Positions 31,127 to 40,056 of a DNA stretch of 64,000 nt are shown piece by piece. Origin of the DNA: Erwinia psidii (GTDB taxonomy: Bacteria > Pseudomonadota > Gammaproteobacteria > Enterobacterales > Enterobacteriaceae); the NCBI RefSeq assembly GCF_003846135.1, contig NZ_RHHM01000001.1, positions 1 through 64,000 of the forward strand, read 5' to 3'. The position numbers were made by a program, and so were the translations under genes. The number at the start of each line of letters is the position of its first letter. Positions within the stretch are counted from its first letter, which is position 1. The notes beneath the pieces are model-generated. The model was given only the letters and a program-made list of their open reading frames with translations, made no database searches and was not told the DNA's origin.

Positions 31127-33177
31127 TTTACAAATCGCTTAGTCATCGCCTGGCTGATATGAGAAAGAGTGATTAATTGCATCAGTCCAACCATGCCATC
31201 TTGCCAGGCAGGAGTAATATCTAAAAACTCGATTACGCTCGGACAAAGTATTTTTGCTGCCAGTTCTATATCTGCCGCTGAAGTTTCACCCTCGATGCTG
31301 ATTAGAATTTCAGCGCCATCATCACTGACCACGATATCGACATGTAAACCACAGACTCCCACCAGCACCCTGCTCAATGAAAGTTCATTAAAACCATGTC
31401 GCGTAGTGACAACCAGCTTCAGGCGCAATGGCTGCTTGCCGTCCAGATTCTCCAGCATCCGGGGATGGATCGGCTGTAACGAAAGCGCAAGATCGGCAAA
31501 GCCCAGCTGGGGCCGGATGAAACGCTCGGAATCTGACTCGCGCTTGTTAAACGACGTCAGTACTTTTTCCAGCGTGTGTCCGCGCTCGTGCACATCGCGT
31601 TTAATTTTCAGGTAACGCCGTAGCCCCTCATCGATATTGAGGTAAATTTTCAGGTTGTAGCAGTCCCTGAGGATCGGTAAATAGAGCGCGTGCAAACCGC
31701 TGGCGATGATAATGTCATTACTGGCGATACGGAAGGGCCGGCTCATTTTGCCCGTCTGATGATCGTAATGACGGGAATGAATAGACTTACCATCGGTCAA
31801 CGAGATTAAATCGCTGCAAAAGCCTTCCAGATCGTTAGCCATGGGATTGAGATGTGTCATCACCTGCCACATCGGTTTTTGTCGGTCCCACAGGTGATAA
31901 TCGTCCCCGGACAGTTTAACCACCGAGTGATTGCCAAAAAGCCCGCTTACCGCATCAGAAAGGGTATCTTTACCGGCACCGGAATCTCCGGCAATGCCAA
32001 CCACAAAAGGCCTGCGGCTGAGCCTGAAAAAATCGTTGCGGCTGATCTCTTCACGCCAGATGCGGATAGCCAGCACCACGCCAATGATCATCATTGATGT
32101 ATGCAGCAGTGATACAGCGTGATCGCCAGCAGCGCCGTCGACGTTAAACCGCTGGGCAAGATCTAAAATCTGCCCGTTAGATAACTGGACATTGCTCACC
32201 AACAGGGTGCTGAAGACGTAGATCAGCGAGAATACCGTGATGAAGATACCGGCGAGACGCCCACTTCGCGCCTGGTAAAGCAGCAGGAAAGGCATGCTCC
32301 ACACAAACCAGCCTGGCGAGGCTGGCGTCATCAGCACGATCAGCAAGAATGCCATTCCGGTGATAGTCTGAAACAGATCGAAGTTCAGACGCCTGACGCG
32401 CCATGCGCTGTACATCAGCACAAAATAGATCAGTGGAACGATATAGATGGAAAAATTCTCACCCAGATTCATTGCCACATTGTAGATCTTGCCCATCTCA
32501 GGATTGCCGAACAGCATTTCCAGACCGGCGGAGGAGAAGAGAAAAGGCAGCCCCAGGATCACCGCAGCGGCGGCTAAGCCTGACAAAAATTGCGTAATAA
32601 TCTGCCTTAATGCTTTGTTGTTATACAGATAAATAATAATAAAAGGCAGTGCAACAATCATGCTCAGTTTTGCTGAAATTGCCGCTGCACATAGCACACC
32701 GGCCGTTTTTAACTGCACGCGACGGACAGCAAATATTGACAGTACCAGCAACAATGCAGGAATGAGATCGTTCAGACCCAAAACATAGCTGGCAAGAATC
32801 ACCACCGGAGAGAGCCAGTAAATCACCAGCAGCAACCGTTTCCGGCCAGGCAACAGGCCGTTAAGCACCACCAGCATGCAAAAGTCAGCCACCAGCAACG
32901 TCAGCTCGTAGCCATAATGCAGAGGGGCACCGGCAAGCTTTGCCAGAAGCGTAAGCGGCAGGAATACCAGCCACATCGCGTAGCCATACGGGAAAGCTAA
33001 TGGTACACCACCCGCATGGATCCAGGACGTCCAGGGATCCAGCGTCAGTGAGGACAGACTGTTATCCAGAAAGGGAGCAAACCATTCCGTGACGGCCAAA
33101 GGCGCGATGAAAAAGATCAGCGCGACACGGATAGCAAGCCCGATAAAGAAATAGGGATGCCGGTACAATTTATTCAT
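31123..33177 (-). CDS. Fusion: membrane GT-C-like domain plus uridine-kinase-like domain
   Basis: The 684-residue product joins two parts. Residues 1-390 are highly hydrophobic, with around ten membrane segments and PYFFIGLAIRVALIFF at the start. Residues 394-684 form a P-loop kinase of the uridine kinase/phosphoribulokinase type: GIAGDSGAGKDTLS (Walker A), KLSGDDYHLWDR, a SRHYDHQTGK segment and IIASGLHALYLP. The start at 33177 overlaps the stop of the GDPD-like gene (ATGA); an upstream in-frame ATG is inside that gene and less likely. Kinases of this type are normally separate soluble proteins. Probably it phosphorylates a small sugar, polyol or nucleoside at the membrane and couples it to transfer (inference). 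Confidence 0.8.
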   Translation of the reverse strand: MNKLYRHPYFFIGLAIRVALIFFIAPLAVTEWFAPFLDNSLSSLTLDPWTSWIHAGGVPLAFPYGYAMWLVFLPLTLLAKLAGAPLHYGYELTLLVADFCMLVVLNGLLPGRKRLLLVIYWLSPVVILASYVLGLNDLIPALLLVLSIFAVRRVQLKTAGVLCAAAISAKLSMIVALPFIIIYLYNNKALRQIITQFLSGLAAAAVILGLPFLFSSAGLEMLFGNPEMGKIYNVAMNLGENFSIYIVPLIYFVLMYSAWRVRRLNFDLFQTITGMAFLLIVLMTPASPGWFVWSMPFLLLYQARSGRLAGIFITVFSLIYVFSTLLVSNVQLSNGQILDLAQRFNVDGAAGDHAVSLLHTSMMIIGVVLAIRIWREEISRNDFFRLSRRPFVVGIAGDSGAGKDTLSDAVSGLFGNHSVVKLSGDDYHLWDRQKPMWQVMTHLNPMANDLEGFCSDLISLTDGKSIHSRHYDHQTGKMSRPFRIASNDIIIASGLHALYLPILRDCYNLKIYLNIDEGLRRYLKIKRDVHERGHTLEKVLTSFNKRESDSERFIRPQLGFADLALSLQPIHPRMLENLDGKQPLRLKLVVTTRHGFNELSLSRVLVGVCGLHVDIVVSDDGAEILISIEGETSAADIELAAKILCPSVIEFLDITPAWQDGMVGLMQLITLSHISQAMTKRFVK

Positions 33178-33779
33178 TGAGTGAGTTCCGTTCCTTCCCA
33201 AAGATCGGGGCGTTTTGTGCAAACAGCGTCGTAATGGATATTTCTCGCTTTCATCAGCGCTGCCATCGCAGGTATCTCAACCCCGGCGTCACGACCCTGC
33301 AATTCAGGTGACACAATGCAAAGTTTAAACCCGGCATCTTTCAGACGTCGGGCATCCTCTTCGCTTAATGGAAATTGCGTGAAGCAATCCACCCAAACCC
33401 AGTTCACTTTGCCCGCCAGAGTTAGCGCTGTTTCGACTGATTCAAACTCCGAAACCCGCACAGCACAGCGTGACTCACCAAGATTTGACCACTTCACCAG
33501 AAACGGGAACGACTGATCGAGAAAGAAATAATCGTCAATCCCCTTCTCTGCCATCAGCGCAATCAGGCGGGCTTCAAGGCCTTCTTCTTTCACGTTGAGG
33601 ATCAGTGTCCCATGTTGGTAGGCATCAATCCATTCGTCAAACAGTGCGCCGCTGGCAAAGGGATCGTGACCGATGATCATCTGCTGCCCGTGACTACGAA
33701 TATCAACTTCAACGCCATATTTTCGATCGGTAGAAATCAGTTCACTAATGGTATTACGACGATGAGCAATCAGGTTCAT
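33174..33779 (-). CDS. GDPD-like phosphodiesterase domain protein
   Basis: A 201-residue, minimal glycerophosphodiester phosphodiesterase fold: LIAHRRNTI (catalytic His-Arg), GVEVDIRSHG (E-x-D metal ligands) and MIIGHDPF (second His), then DYFFLDQSF. Typical family members are 240-300 residues, so this one is short but has the active-site residues. No signal peptide is seen, so it should act in the cytoplasm. It overlaps the GT2 and kinase-fusion genes by four bases. In this operon it may act on a phosphodiester-linked intermediate. Confidence 0.75.
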   Translation of the reverse strand: MNLIAHRRNTISELISTDRKYGVEVDIRSHGQQMIIGHDPFASGALFDEWIDAYQHGTLILNVKEEGLEARLIALMAEKGIDDYFFLDQSFPFLVKWSNLGESRCAVRVSEFESVETALTLAGKVNWVWVDCFTQFPLSEEDARRLKDAGFKLCIVSPELQGRDAGVEIPAMAALMKARNIHYDAVCTKRPDLWEGTELTQ

Positions 33780-34474
33780 TTTGCCATGTTCTTTTTTAAT
33801 TGAAGGCTGAAATCGACAGTCCTTCGGATGAATTTTCGCTTCGCCGCCCAGTTAACATTCCAGTGGGAAACACCATGCGCCCGTTCGCCAAATTTGACCG
33901 GGAAACGATATACCTTCATGCCTTGCTGCTGCGCCTGATAATAGGCGAACAAATCAAGTGAAAAGTCATCCGGTGCTGCGCGCCAGGAATCAAAGAAAGC
34001 GCGGGAAAACAGCGTGGGCTGTGCGTTGATGTCCCACATAGGTTTTGCTAACAACAGGGTTTCGAACAGACTCATTCCAACGGTAAACACCACGTCCATC
34101 AATGGCCGACCGTAGCGCTTTCCTTTAACAAAAATAGCATCGCCATGCTTTTCAAACAGGTCAAAACCACGCAACGCATCCTGTGGATCGGTTTGCAGAT
34201 CGGCATGAGTCCAGCCCAACACGGCGCCAGTGGCGGCCTTAAGGCCGCTGACAATGCCAAAACCATATCCCTGGTTGACCTCCACACGGATACTGCGGCA
34301 TCCCGGATACTGTGGTAACAGTGCCTGCAAAACCTGCGGACTGTCGTCGGTGGAGCCGTTATCAACCAAAATCACTTCAACATCAGGCCGGGCGACGACG
34401 TGTTTACAACGCTCAAGCAACAGCGGCAGGTTTGCCGCTTCGTTATAACAGGGAATGACAAGTGAAAATCTCAT
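33776..34474 (-). CDS. GT2 glycosyltransferase, polyprenyl-phosphate type
   Basis: The 232 residues form a GT-A domain with FSLVIPCYNEAANLPLLLER, VDNGSTDDSP, and WTHADLQTDPQDAL (D-x-D region), like dolichyl-phosphate mannosyltransferases. It has no C-terminal membrane pair, unlike GtrB, but lies right after GtrA and overlaps its stop by four bases. It should load a nucleotide-activated sugar on undecaprenyl phosphate. Confidence 0.85.
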   Translation of the reverse strand: MRFSLVIPCYNEAANLPLLLERCKHVVARPDVEVILVDNGSTDDSPQVLQALLPQYPGCRSIRVEVNQGYGFGIVSGLKAATGAVLGWTHADLQTDPQDALRGFDLFEKHGDAIFVKGKRYGRPLMDVVFTVGMSLFETLLLAKPMWDINAQPTLFSRAFFDSWRAAPDDFSLDLFAYYQAQQQGMKVYRFPVKFGERAHGVSHWNVNWAAKRKFIRRTVDFSLQLKKNMAK

Positions 34475-34875
34475 TTCATCTCCACAGGATTATGTATTCT
34501 GAAAACAAAAAGCTTCATCCCCAGGAAATTAAGGCAGGCGGTTAATCCGGTAGCAACCAGAAAAGCCAGCTGAACGGGTGCAAAGGTATTTGCAAACAGT
34601 TTCAACGCCAGTGAATTGCACAACACATTGGTTCCAAGCGTCACGGCATAGAGGAGAATAAAACGCCATGCGCTGCCTGACTGGTGTGGTTTGTGACCGA
34701 ATGTCCAGAAGCGATTGGCGAAATAGGCAAACAGGGTTCCCGTCAGGAACCCCGCTGCTTTCGCTACATTCACCGTGAAAATATCCAGCCCCACCAGCAG
34801 TCGATAACTTGAAAAGTCGACCAGCACGGTCAGACTGCCAACGATCAGGAATATCGCTAACTCTTTTTTTATCAT
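34471..34875 (-). CDS. GtrA-family flippase
   Basis: The 134-residue protein has four membrane helices and the GtrA pattern FLIVGSLTVLVDFSSY, then AAGFLTGTLFAYFANRFWTFG and a C-terminal LGMKLFVFR. GtrA proteins are believed to flip undecaprenyl-phosphate-linked sugars. The start at 34875 overlaps the nucleotidyltransferase stop (ATGA); six further codons upstream are inside that gene. Confidence 0.9.
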   Translation of the reverse strand: MIKKELAIFLIVGSLTVLVDFSSYRLLVGLDIFTVNVAKAAGFLTGTLFAYFANRFWTFGHKPHQSGSAWRFILLYAVTLGTNVLCNSLALKLFANTFAPVQLAFLVATGLTACLNFLGMKLFVFRIHNPVEMK

Positions 34876-36542
34876 GCCTTCGCCTTCAGGCATTCAGGCA
34901 GCGTCTTTTGGTATTTCAACGTCAGCGTGCTGAGCTGGTCAGCAGGAACGCGCCCGTCGAGTTCCAACCGATAGGGATGACCATCCCATTTCGCAAAGCA
35001 GGACTGCCAGTATTCAAATGTGCGCAGATCGTTTGGTGTACCCCAGCACAGGTAACTGTCAACTTCGAAAAGTGCACAGCGCAAACCAAGCGCAATCGCG
35101 TCATCGATCAGTGAATCAATGTAGAATTCACCATTAATACGACCATCACGGGCAATCAGGCGCTCAAGCGCACGCCGGAAATCGTCCGCCTTACGGAAGG
35201 TGAAGGTTCCCAGCACCACAGGATCGGAGGCCGGATTTTCCAGCGGTGTTTTCACTGAAATTGAACGGATGACGCCATTTTCAGCATCGATCCAGCCGAA
35301 CATTTGTGGATGCCGTGCCGCGTTAGGATAGCCCCGCACACCCCAGACAATCACATCTGTCGCAGGGTCGTTCACCAACTGACTGAACGCATCGGCATCA
35401 TAAAGCGCACCGTGATCGCAGGTACCAATGGTAATCGGTCCTGAAACAGGCTTGCCCTCTTGCGCTAACGCATCAAAACCAATCAGCGCACTGCAGGCCT
35501 GGCCCTCGGTCACTTTGTCTATGGTCCTGATAATCGCGTTGGGATAGAGTGCTTTTAGCTCTGCTGCCACGTCCTGATAACCAGCCATATCCGCGCGCAG
35601 CACGAACACATGTTGTTCTGCGGCGGGCAGGTCATGCGCGGCCTGAGCCACCATCGAACGCCCTGAAACAGGGATCAATGGCTTGGTCAGAGTGTAACCC
35701 TCTTTACTGAAACGTTGTCCCAGTCCGGCCATAGGAATGACAATTGCGCCCTGCGGTGCGGGGGGCACACCAGCCGGTTCGATGGCTTTATGGAAGACAT
35801 TTGACCAGACATTGTATTCAGCAACGTCCTCTGGCGTACCCCATTGCATGAAATGCTGAATCGGGTATACCGCCACAGACTGTCCGCTGGCTAAAAGCGG
35901 CCGGTAGGCGAGGCTGACATAATACTCTCCACCGATATTTAAATTCTGTTCCATCATCATGGAAAATGCATCGGACATTACCTTCGCGGAGGCAAAATAA
36001 TAGGTGCCGCTTGATGCATATTCTTCCATGCGATTATCTGTGTAAGGCTGTTTTTCCTGAATGTCGTCCATCCAGCCTGCCGTTTCGCGGATGTAGGCGT
36101 AGTTGGTTTTGCCAAGCGTGTGCGGGTGAAAACCTTTATAAGCTGGCACCGCTCCTGCACAGGCGGTCTCTTTAACAAAACGTTTGAAATGATGCCAGTC
36201 CCAGTAGCAGGTAAAATCGCAATAATTAACCACCACAGGTTCTGACGGGTCAAGCATCGCTTCCACCTGACGCACCGCATGAACAGGGCCAAGTTTATGA
36301 GGCTTAATGCCTACCACGCGTCCTTCAGGGCAATACTGTTTCAGAATCGCTTCCATACGATAATCAGGGTTATCAAGGTGATCCTGATTGCAGATGAATA
36401 TAAAGCTGGATTCGCCGGGAAACATGTCGATGACATGAGCCACAATGGGCTTACCCTCAATTTCGATTAGTGGCTTAGGGACGTTATACCCTACGCGACG
36501 AAAACGCTCGCCAAAACCGGACATTGGAATAACAATCTGCAC
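34872..36542 (-). CDS. Tandem nucleotidyltransferase (two NTP-transferase domains)
   Basis: The 556-residue protein contains two copies of a sugar-nucleotidyltransferase domain: residues 1-260 start QIVIPMSGFGERFRRVGY with PKPLIEIEGKP, and residues 265-540 start AIVIPMAGLGQRFSKEGY with TKPLIPVSGR. Both keep the G-x-G-x-R nucleotide loop and the PKPL/TKPL lysine. Both halves also share the GEYY/GEFY and WGTP motifs. The best start is a GTG at 36542 (GAGG upstream); the frame is open further but the domain begins here. It leads the operon and should activate the product made by the kinase, aldolase and HAD enzymes. The nucleotide is unknown. Confidence 0.8.
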   Translation of the reverse strand: MQIVIPMSGFGERFRRVGYNVPKPLIEIEGKPIVAHVIDMFPGESSFIFICNQDHLDNPDYRMEAILKQYCPEGRVVGIKPHKLGPVHAVRQVEAMLDPSEPVVVNYCDFTCYWDWHHFKRFVKETACAGAVPAYKGFHPHTLGKTNYAYIRETAGWMDDIQEKQPYTDNRMEEYASSGTYYFASAKVMSDAFSMMMEQNLNIGGEYYVSLAYRPLLASGQSVAVYPIQHFMQWGTPEDVAEYNVWSNVFHKAIEPAGVPPAPQGAIVIPMAGLGQRFSKEGYTLTKPLIPVSGRSMVAQAAHDLPAAEQHVFVLRADMAGYQDVAAELKALYPNAIIRTIDKVTEGQACSALIGFDALAQEGKPVSGPITIGTCDHGALYDADAFSQLVNDPATDVIVWGVRGYPNAARHPQMFGWIDAENGVIRSISVKTPLENPASDPVVLGTFTFRKADDFRRALERLIARDGRINGEFYIDSLIDDAIALGLRCALFEVDSYLCWGTPNDLRTFEYWQSCFAKWDGHPYRLELDGRVPADQLSTLTLKYQKTLPECLKAKA

Positions 36543-36578
36543 GCTACCGTCCTCTGAATATTTAAGATAGTGACTGGT
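36540..36578 (-). promoter_or_regulatory. JUMPStart/ops-like RfaH element at the start of the island operon
   Basis: On the minus strand the sequence CAGAGGACGGTAGCGTG (36556-36540) differs from the JUMPStart end CAGGGGCGGTAGCGTG by one substitution and one extra base, and the ops core reads ACGGTAGCGT (consensus GGCGGTAGnnT). The element overlaps the GTG start of the nucleotidyltransferase. The 349 bases between this gene and gnd hold only this element, an AT-rich likely promoter region and the gnd terminator. Confidence 0.6.
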
Positions 36579-36847
36579 TTCAATCTGAATCAGCAAAAAA
36601 ACAACCTTTGCGGTCATTTTAATCTGCAAGGCGTGTGACGTCCACAAAGCGCCCCAAATAAGTAAGGATTTTCTTAACAATGGGCAGCAAATGAAATGAT
36701 GAATATAAGCGTGTTTATCAGAATGAGTAAAAATCGAACAGGTTACAATAACAGCGGAGAGATGAAAGGCAGGGGAATAACTCATTTAACGGTGAACAAA
36801 GCGGTCGGCGCATTAACACCAACAGCAGTCGAATGTGTTGGGTATCA

Positions 36848-36879
36848 ACAAAAAAGCTTCCCGAAGGAAGCTTTTTTAA
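36848..36879. terminator. gnd terminator, near-symmetric hairpin
   Basis: AAGCTTCC (36854-36861) and GGAAGCTT (36866-36873) pair around CGAA and are flanked by A-runs and T-runs on both sides, so it can act in both directions. It lies 19 bases beyond the gnd stop. Confidence 0.88.
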
Positions 36880-36891
36880 CAGCAGAAAAGG

Positions 36892-38298
36892 TTATTCCAG
36901 CCATTCGGTATGGAATACACCTTCTTTATCGGTACGTTTATAAGTATGCGCACCGAAATAATCACGCTGAGCCTGGATCAGGTTTGCTGGCAGAACCGCT
37001 GAACGGTAACTGTCATAATAAGCGATAGCGGCAGAGAAAGTTGGCGTTGGAATACCATTCTGTACCCCCCAGGACACAACGTCGCGCAGCGCCTGCTGAT
37101 ATTCGTCAGCGATATTCCTGAAATACGGTGCCAACAACAGATTGGCGATATCTGCATTATCTGCATAGGCGTCGGTAATTTTTTGCAGGAACTGGGCACG
37201 AATAATACAGCCGGCACGGAAGATTTTAGCGATCTCACCGTAATTCAGATCCCAGTTATTCTCGGCAGAAGCCGCCTTTAGCTGTGAGAATCCCTGCGCG
37301 TAGGAGACGATCTTACCCAGGTAAAGCGCACGACGCACTTTCTCAATGAACTCGCCTTTATCACCTGACAACGCCTTCACCTGTGGGCCGCTCAGTACCT
37401 GAGAAGCGGCCACACGCTGGGTTTTCAGCGAGGAAAGATAACGGGCAAACACCGACTCAGTGATCAATGACAGCGGTTCCCCGAGATCGAGTGAACTCTG
37501 ACTGGTCCACTTACCGGTGCCTTTGTTTGCGGCTTCATCCAGAATGACATCCACCAGATATTGGCCGTCTTCATCTTTTTTGACAAAAATATCTTTTGTG
37601 ATGTCAATGAGATAGCTGCTCAGCTCACCTTTATTCCACGCGGTGAAAGTCTTCGCCAGTTCTTCGTTATTCAGGTTCAACGCGTTCTTCAGCAGGGAAT
37701 AGGCTTCAGCGATTAACTGCATATCACCGTATTCGATACCATTATGAACCATCTTCACATAGTGACCAGCGCCGTCCGGGCCAATATAGGTGACACAGGC
37801 TTCACCTTCCGCGCGCGCCGCAATCTTATCAAGGATTGGGGCAACCAGCTCATAGGCTTCTTTCTGCCCACCAGGCATGATGGAAGGCCCTTTTAATGCC
37901 CCTTCTTCACCACCGGAAACGCCGGTGCCAATGAAGTTAAAGCCCTGGTCGGACAATTCACGATTACGACGAATGGTGTCTTTATAGAACGTATTACCGC
38001 CGTCGATCAGAATATCTCCCTTATCAAGATGGGGAGTCAGGGATGCAATGGTTTTGTCAGTCGCTTCACCAGCCTGAACCATCAGCAGGATACGACGCGG
38101 TTTCTCAAGAGAATCAACAAACTCTTCGATGTTGTAGTAAGGTGCCAGCTTTTTGCCCGCATTCCCGGCGATGACTTCATCCGTTTTTTCACGAGAGCGG
38201 TTAAAGATGGAGACGGTGTAACCCCGACTTTCAATGTTAAGAGCCAGGTTACGTCCCATTACTGCCATACCTACAACGCCGATCTGTTGCTTTGACAT
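36892..38298 (-). CDS. gnd: 6-phosphogluconate dehydrogenase (decarboxylating)
   Basis: Gnd is the NADP enzyme of the pentose phosphate pathway. The 468 residues begin [38 protein letters not shown], match the E. coli length, and end in [19 protein letters not shown]. The ATG at 38298 has CAGGAG upstream; an upstream start eight codons earlier is less likely. A hairpin (CGGCGTA 38326-38332 with TACGCCG 38340-38346) is in the 5' leader. gnd next to the O-antigen locus is the normal enterobacterial place. Confidence 0.97.
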   Translation of the reverse strand: MSKQQIGVVGMAVMGRNLALNIESRGYTVSIFNRSREKTDEVIAGNAGKKLAPYYNIEEFVDSLEKPRRILLMVQAGEATDKTIASLTPHLDKGDILIDGGNTFYKDTIRRNRELSDQGFNFIGTGVSGGEEGALKGPSIMPGGQKEAYELVAPILDKIAARAEGEACVTYIGPDGAGHYVKMVHNGIEYGDMQLIAEAYSLLKNALNLNNEELAKTFTAWNKGELSSYLIDITKDIFVKKDEDGQYLVDVILDEAANKGTGKWTSQSSLDLGEPLSLITESVFARYLSSLKTQRVAASQVLSGPQVKALSGDKGEFIEKVRRALYLGKIVSYAQGFSQLKAASAENNWDLNYGEIAKIFRAGCIIRAQFLQKITDAYADNADIANLLLAPYFRNIADEYQQALRDVVSWGVQNGIPTPTFSAAIAYYDSYRSAVLPANLIQAQRDYFGAHTYKRTDKEGVFHTEWLE

Positions 38299-38483
38299 TA
38301 CATACTCCTGTCTGAAGGGCACTCACGGCGTATGTCAGGTACGCCGCGTAATAAAGAGGAAAACATGTTAACCCAGGATAACCGATCAAAGGTAGTGATT
38401 GGTGCGATTGGTAATCTTTCTTGCAAAATAACAAGTTAGGGAACATTACCCCCTCTAATTACCAGGGTTATCTGTGCCGTTTT

Positions 38484-39248
38484 TTACACTAAATCAGCTT
38501 TACTTAAATTGGTTTTGAAATACAAGGGCAAAATATCTTCCGGCTTACCGTCCATTTTGACCGTACCATGTTCAAGCCAGAGGATCCTTGTACACACCTT
38601 GGCCATCAACTCATAGCTGTGGCTGGCAAGGATCAGAATTTTGGTGGCATTAATGATATTGCTCAGACGGGTTTCTGCTTTTTCTTTAAAACTTTCATCA
38701 CCCACGGATAACCATTCATCCATGAGCAAAATTTCGGGTGTGAAAATAGTTGAAACACTAAATCCCAGTCTCATCTGCATACCTGAAGAGTAGGTTCTGA
38801 CAGGCATATCGATGAAGTCACCTAAATCGGTGAAGTCGATAATTTCATCGATTTTTCCATCAATCTCTTTTTTGCGCAGCCCAAGTAGCGCGCCACGGAT
38901 ATAGATATTTTCTCGTCCGGTAAATTCAGGGTTGATTCCCAATGAAATAGAAATCAGCGATCCAATGTCACCCTCAATATTCACTTCGCCTGTTGTAGGG
39001 TGGTAAACCCGGCTGAACATACGTAACAGCGTGGTTTTTCCGGCGCCGTTATGGCCAATCAGCCCTACACGTTCGCCGTCATGAATTTCAAAATTGAGAT
39101 TATTCAGAGCAGAGACAACCACTTTACCGTTGTTTTCTCCAACCTTTCCACCGGTGGCAAAATTGATAAAATTCTTTTTAATAGACCGTGATGCCGCGTC
39201 AAATATGGGAAAGTCGATCCCGACGTTTTTAAATTTAATAATAGCCAT
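38484..39248 (-). CDS. wzt: O-antigen/polysaccharide export ABC transporter, ATP-binding protein
   Basis: The 254-residue ATPase has Walker A GLIGHNGAGKTTLL, signature YSSGMQMRLGF and Walker B ILLMDEW, with the long N-terminal spacer found in KpsT/Wzt proteins. It has no C-terminal carbohydrate-binding domain, so chain-end recognition as in E. coli O8/O9a Wzt is absent. It is the last gene of the minus-strand O-antigen operon; no clear terminator follows before gnd. A seven-base gap separates it from wzm. Confidence 0.9.
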   Translation of the reverse strand: MAIIKFKNVGIDFPIFDAASRSIKKNFINFATGGKVGENNGKVVVSALNNLNFEIHDGERVGLIGHNGAGKTTLLRMFSRVYHPTTGEVNIEGDIGSLISISLGINPEFTGRENIYIRGALLGLRKKEIDGKIDEIIDFTDLGDFIDMPVRTYSSGMQMRLGFSVSTIFTPEILLMDEWLSVGDESFKEKAETRLSNIINATKILILASHSYELMAKVCTRILWLEHGTVKMDGKPEDILPLYFKTNLSKADLV

Positions 39249-39255
39249 AACAATC

Positions 39256-40056
39256 CTAAACCCAGTAGGGAACGCGATATTTAAACTTACTGGTCATCAA
39301 CGTTGAGAATGCAATACCCACTACAGCCATTATTGCAGTAACCCACCAGCTCGTCGCCGAAGGCATCTCTCCCAACAATGGCGCACGCACCACCTCCATT
39401 AAATGATAAAATGGATTGAAATTAAGCAGCATGGTGCCAATTCTGTGGGAGAGAAGCTTCGGCATCCAGATTACCGGAGTCAGATAAAAAATAACCTGCA
39501 TAACACTCAGAATAATTTGGGTCATATCGCGAAAACGGGCGCAAATCAGAGACATCACCATCAACAGCCAGGAGACATTCAGCGTCAGCAGGATAAATCC
39601 GGGTACAACCAACAGGATATGCCAGTCTACCCCCTTCGATACGGCAAACAACACCAACGGGAATATAACGATGTTGTGCATAAAAATAATGGAATTTTTC
39701 CACACCACCCGCAGAACATGAACATGCAATGGTACTGGCAGCTGTTTGATAATACCTTCAGCAGAGATAAGAGCATCGCAGCCCTCTGTGATACAGCCAG
39801 ACAGAAAACCCCAGATAATCAGACCCAGGGTAAGATAAGGCAGAAAATCGTGTAACGGCGTTTTAAAAAGATTGGCAAAAACCAGCCCCATAGTGGTGAT
39901 CATCACCGCCATACTGATGGTTATCCAGAATGGCCCTAAACGTGAACGTTTATAACGTTGACGAATATCCTGGCTCCCCATTACCCTGACAACATGAAAG
40001 GACCTGATCGTGCTGAAAAGATCGTCAATACCTGGTGAATTTCGAAAGAAAGACAT
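39256..40056 (-). CDS. wzm: O-antigen/polysaccharide export ABC transporter, permease
   Basis: The 266 residues form a six-helix ABC-2 permease of the Wzm/KpsM type: RDIRQRYKRSRLGPFWITIS-like N-terminus (here SQDIRQRYKRSRLGPFWIT) and WDNPFYHL-type end (FNPFYHLMEVVRAPLLGE). With Wzt it moves a completed lipid-linked polymer across the inner membrane. Its start follows the RgpF-like gene stop directly. Confidence 0.92.
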   Translation of the reverse strand: MSFFRNSPGIDDLFSTIRSFHVVRVMGSQDIRQRYKRSRLGPFWITISMAVMITTMGLVFANLFKTPLHDFLPYLTLGLIIWGFLSGCITEGCDALISAEGIIKQLPVPLHVHVLRVVWKNSIIFMHNIVIFPLVLFAVSKGVDWHILLVVPGFILLTLNVSWLLMVMSLICARFRDMTQIILSVMQVIFYLTPVIWMPKLLSHRIGTMLLNFNPFYHLMEVVRAPLLGEMPSATSWWVTAIMAVVGIAFSTLMTSKFKYRVPYWV

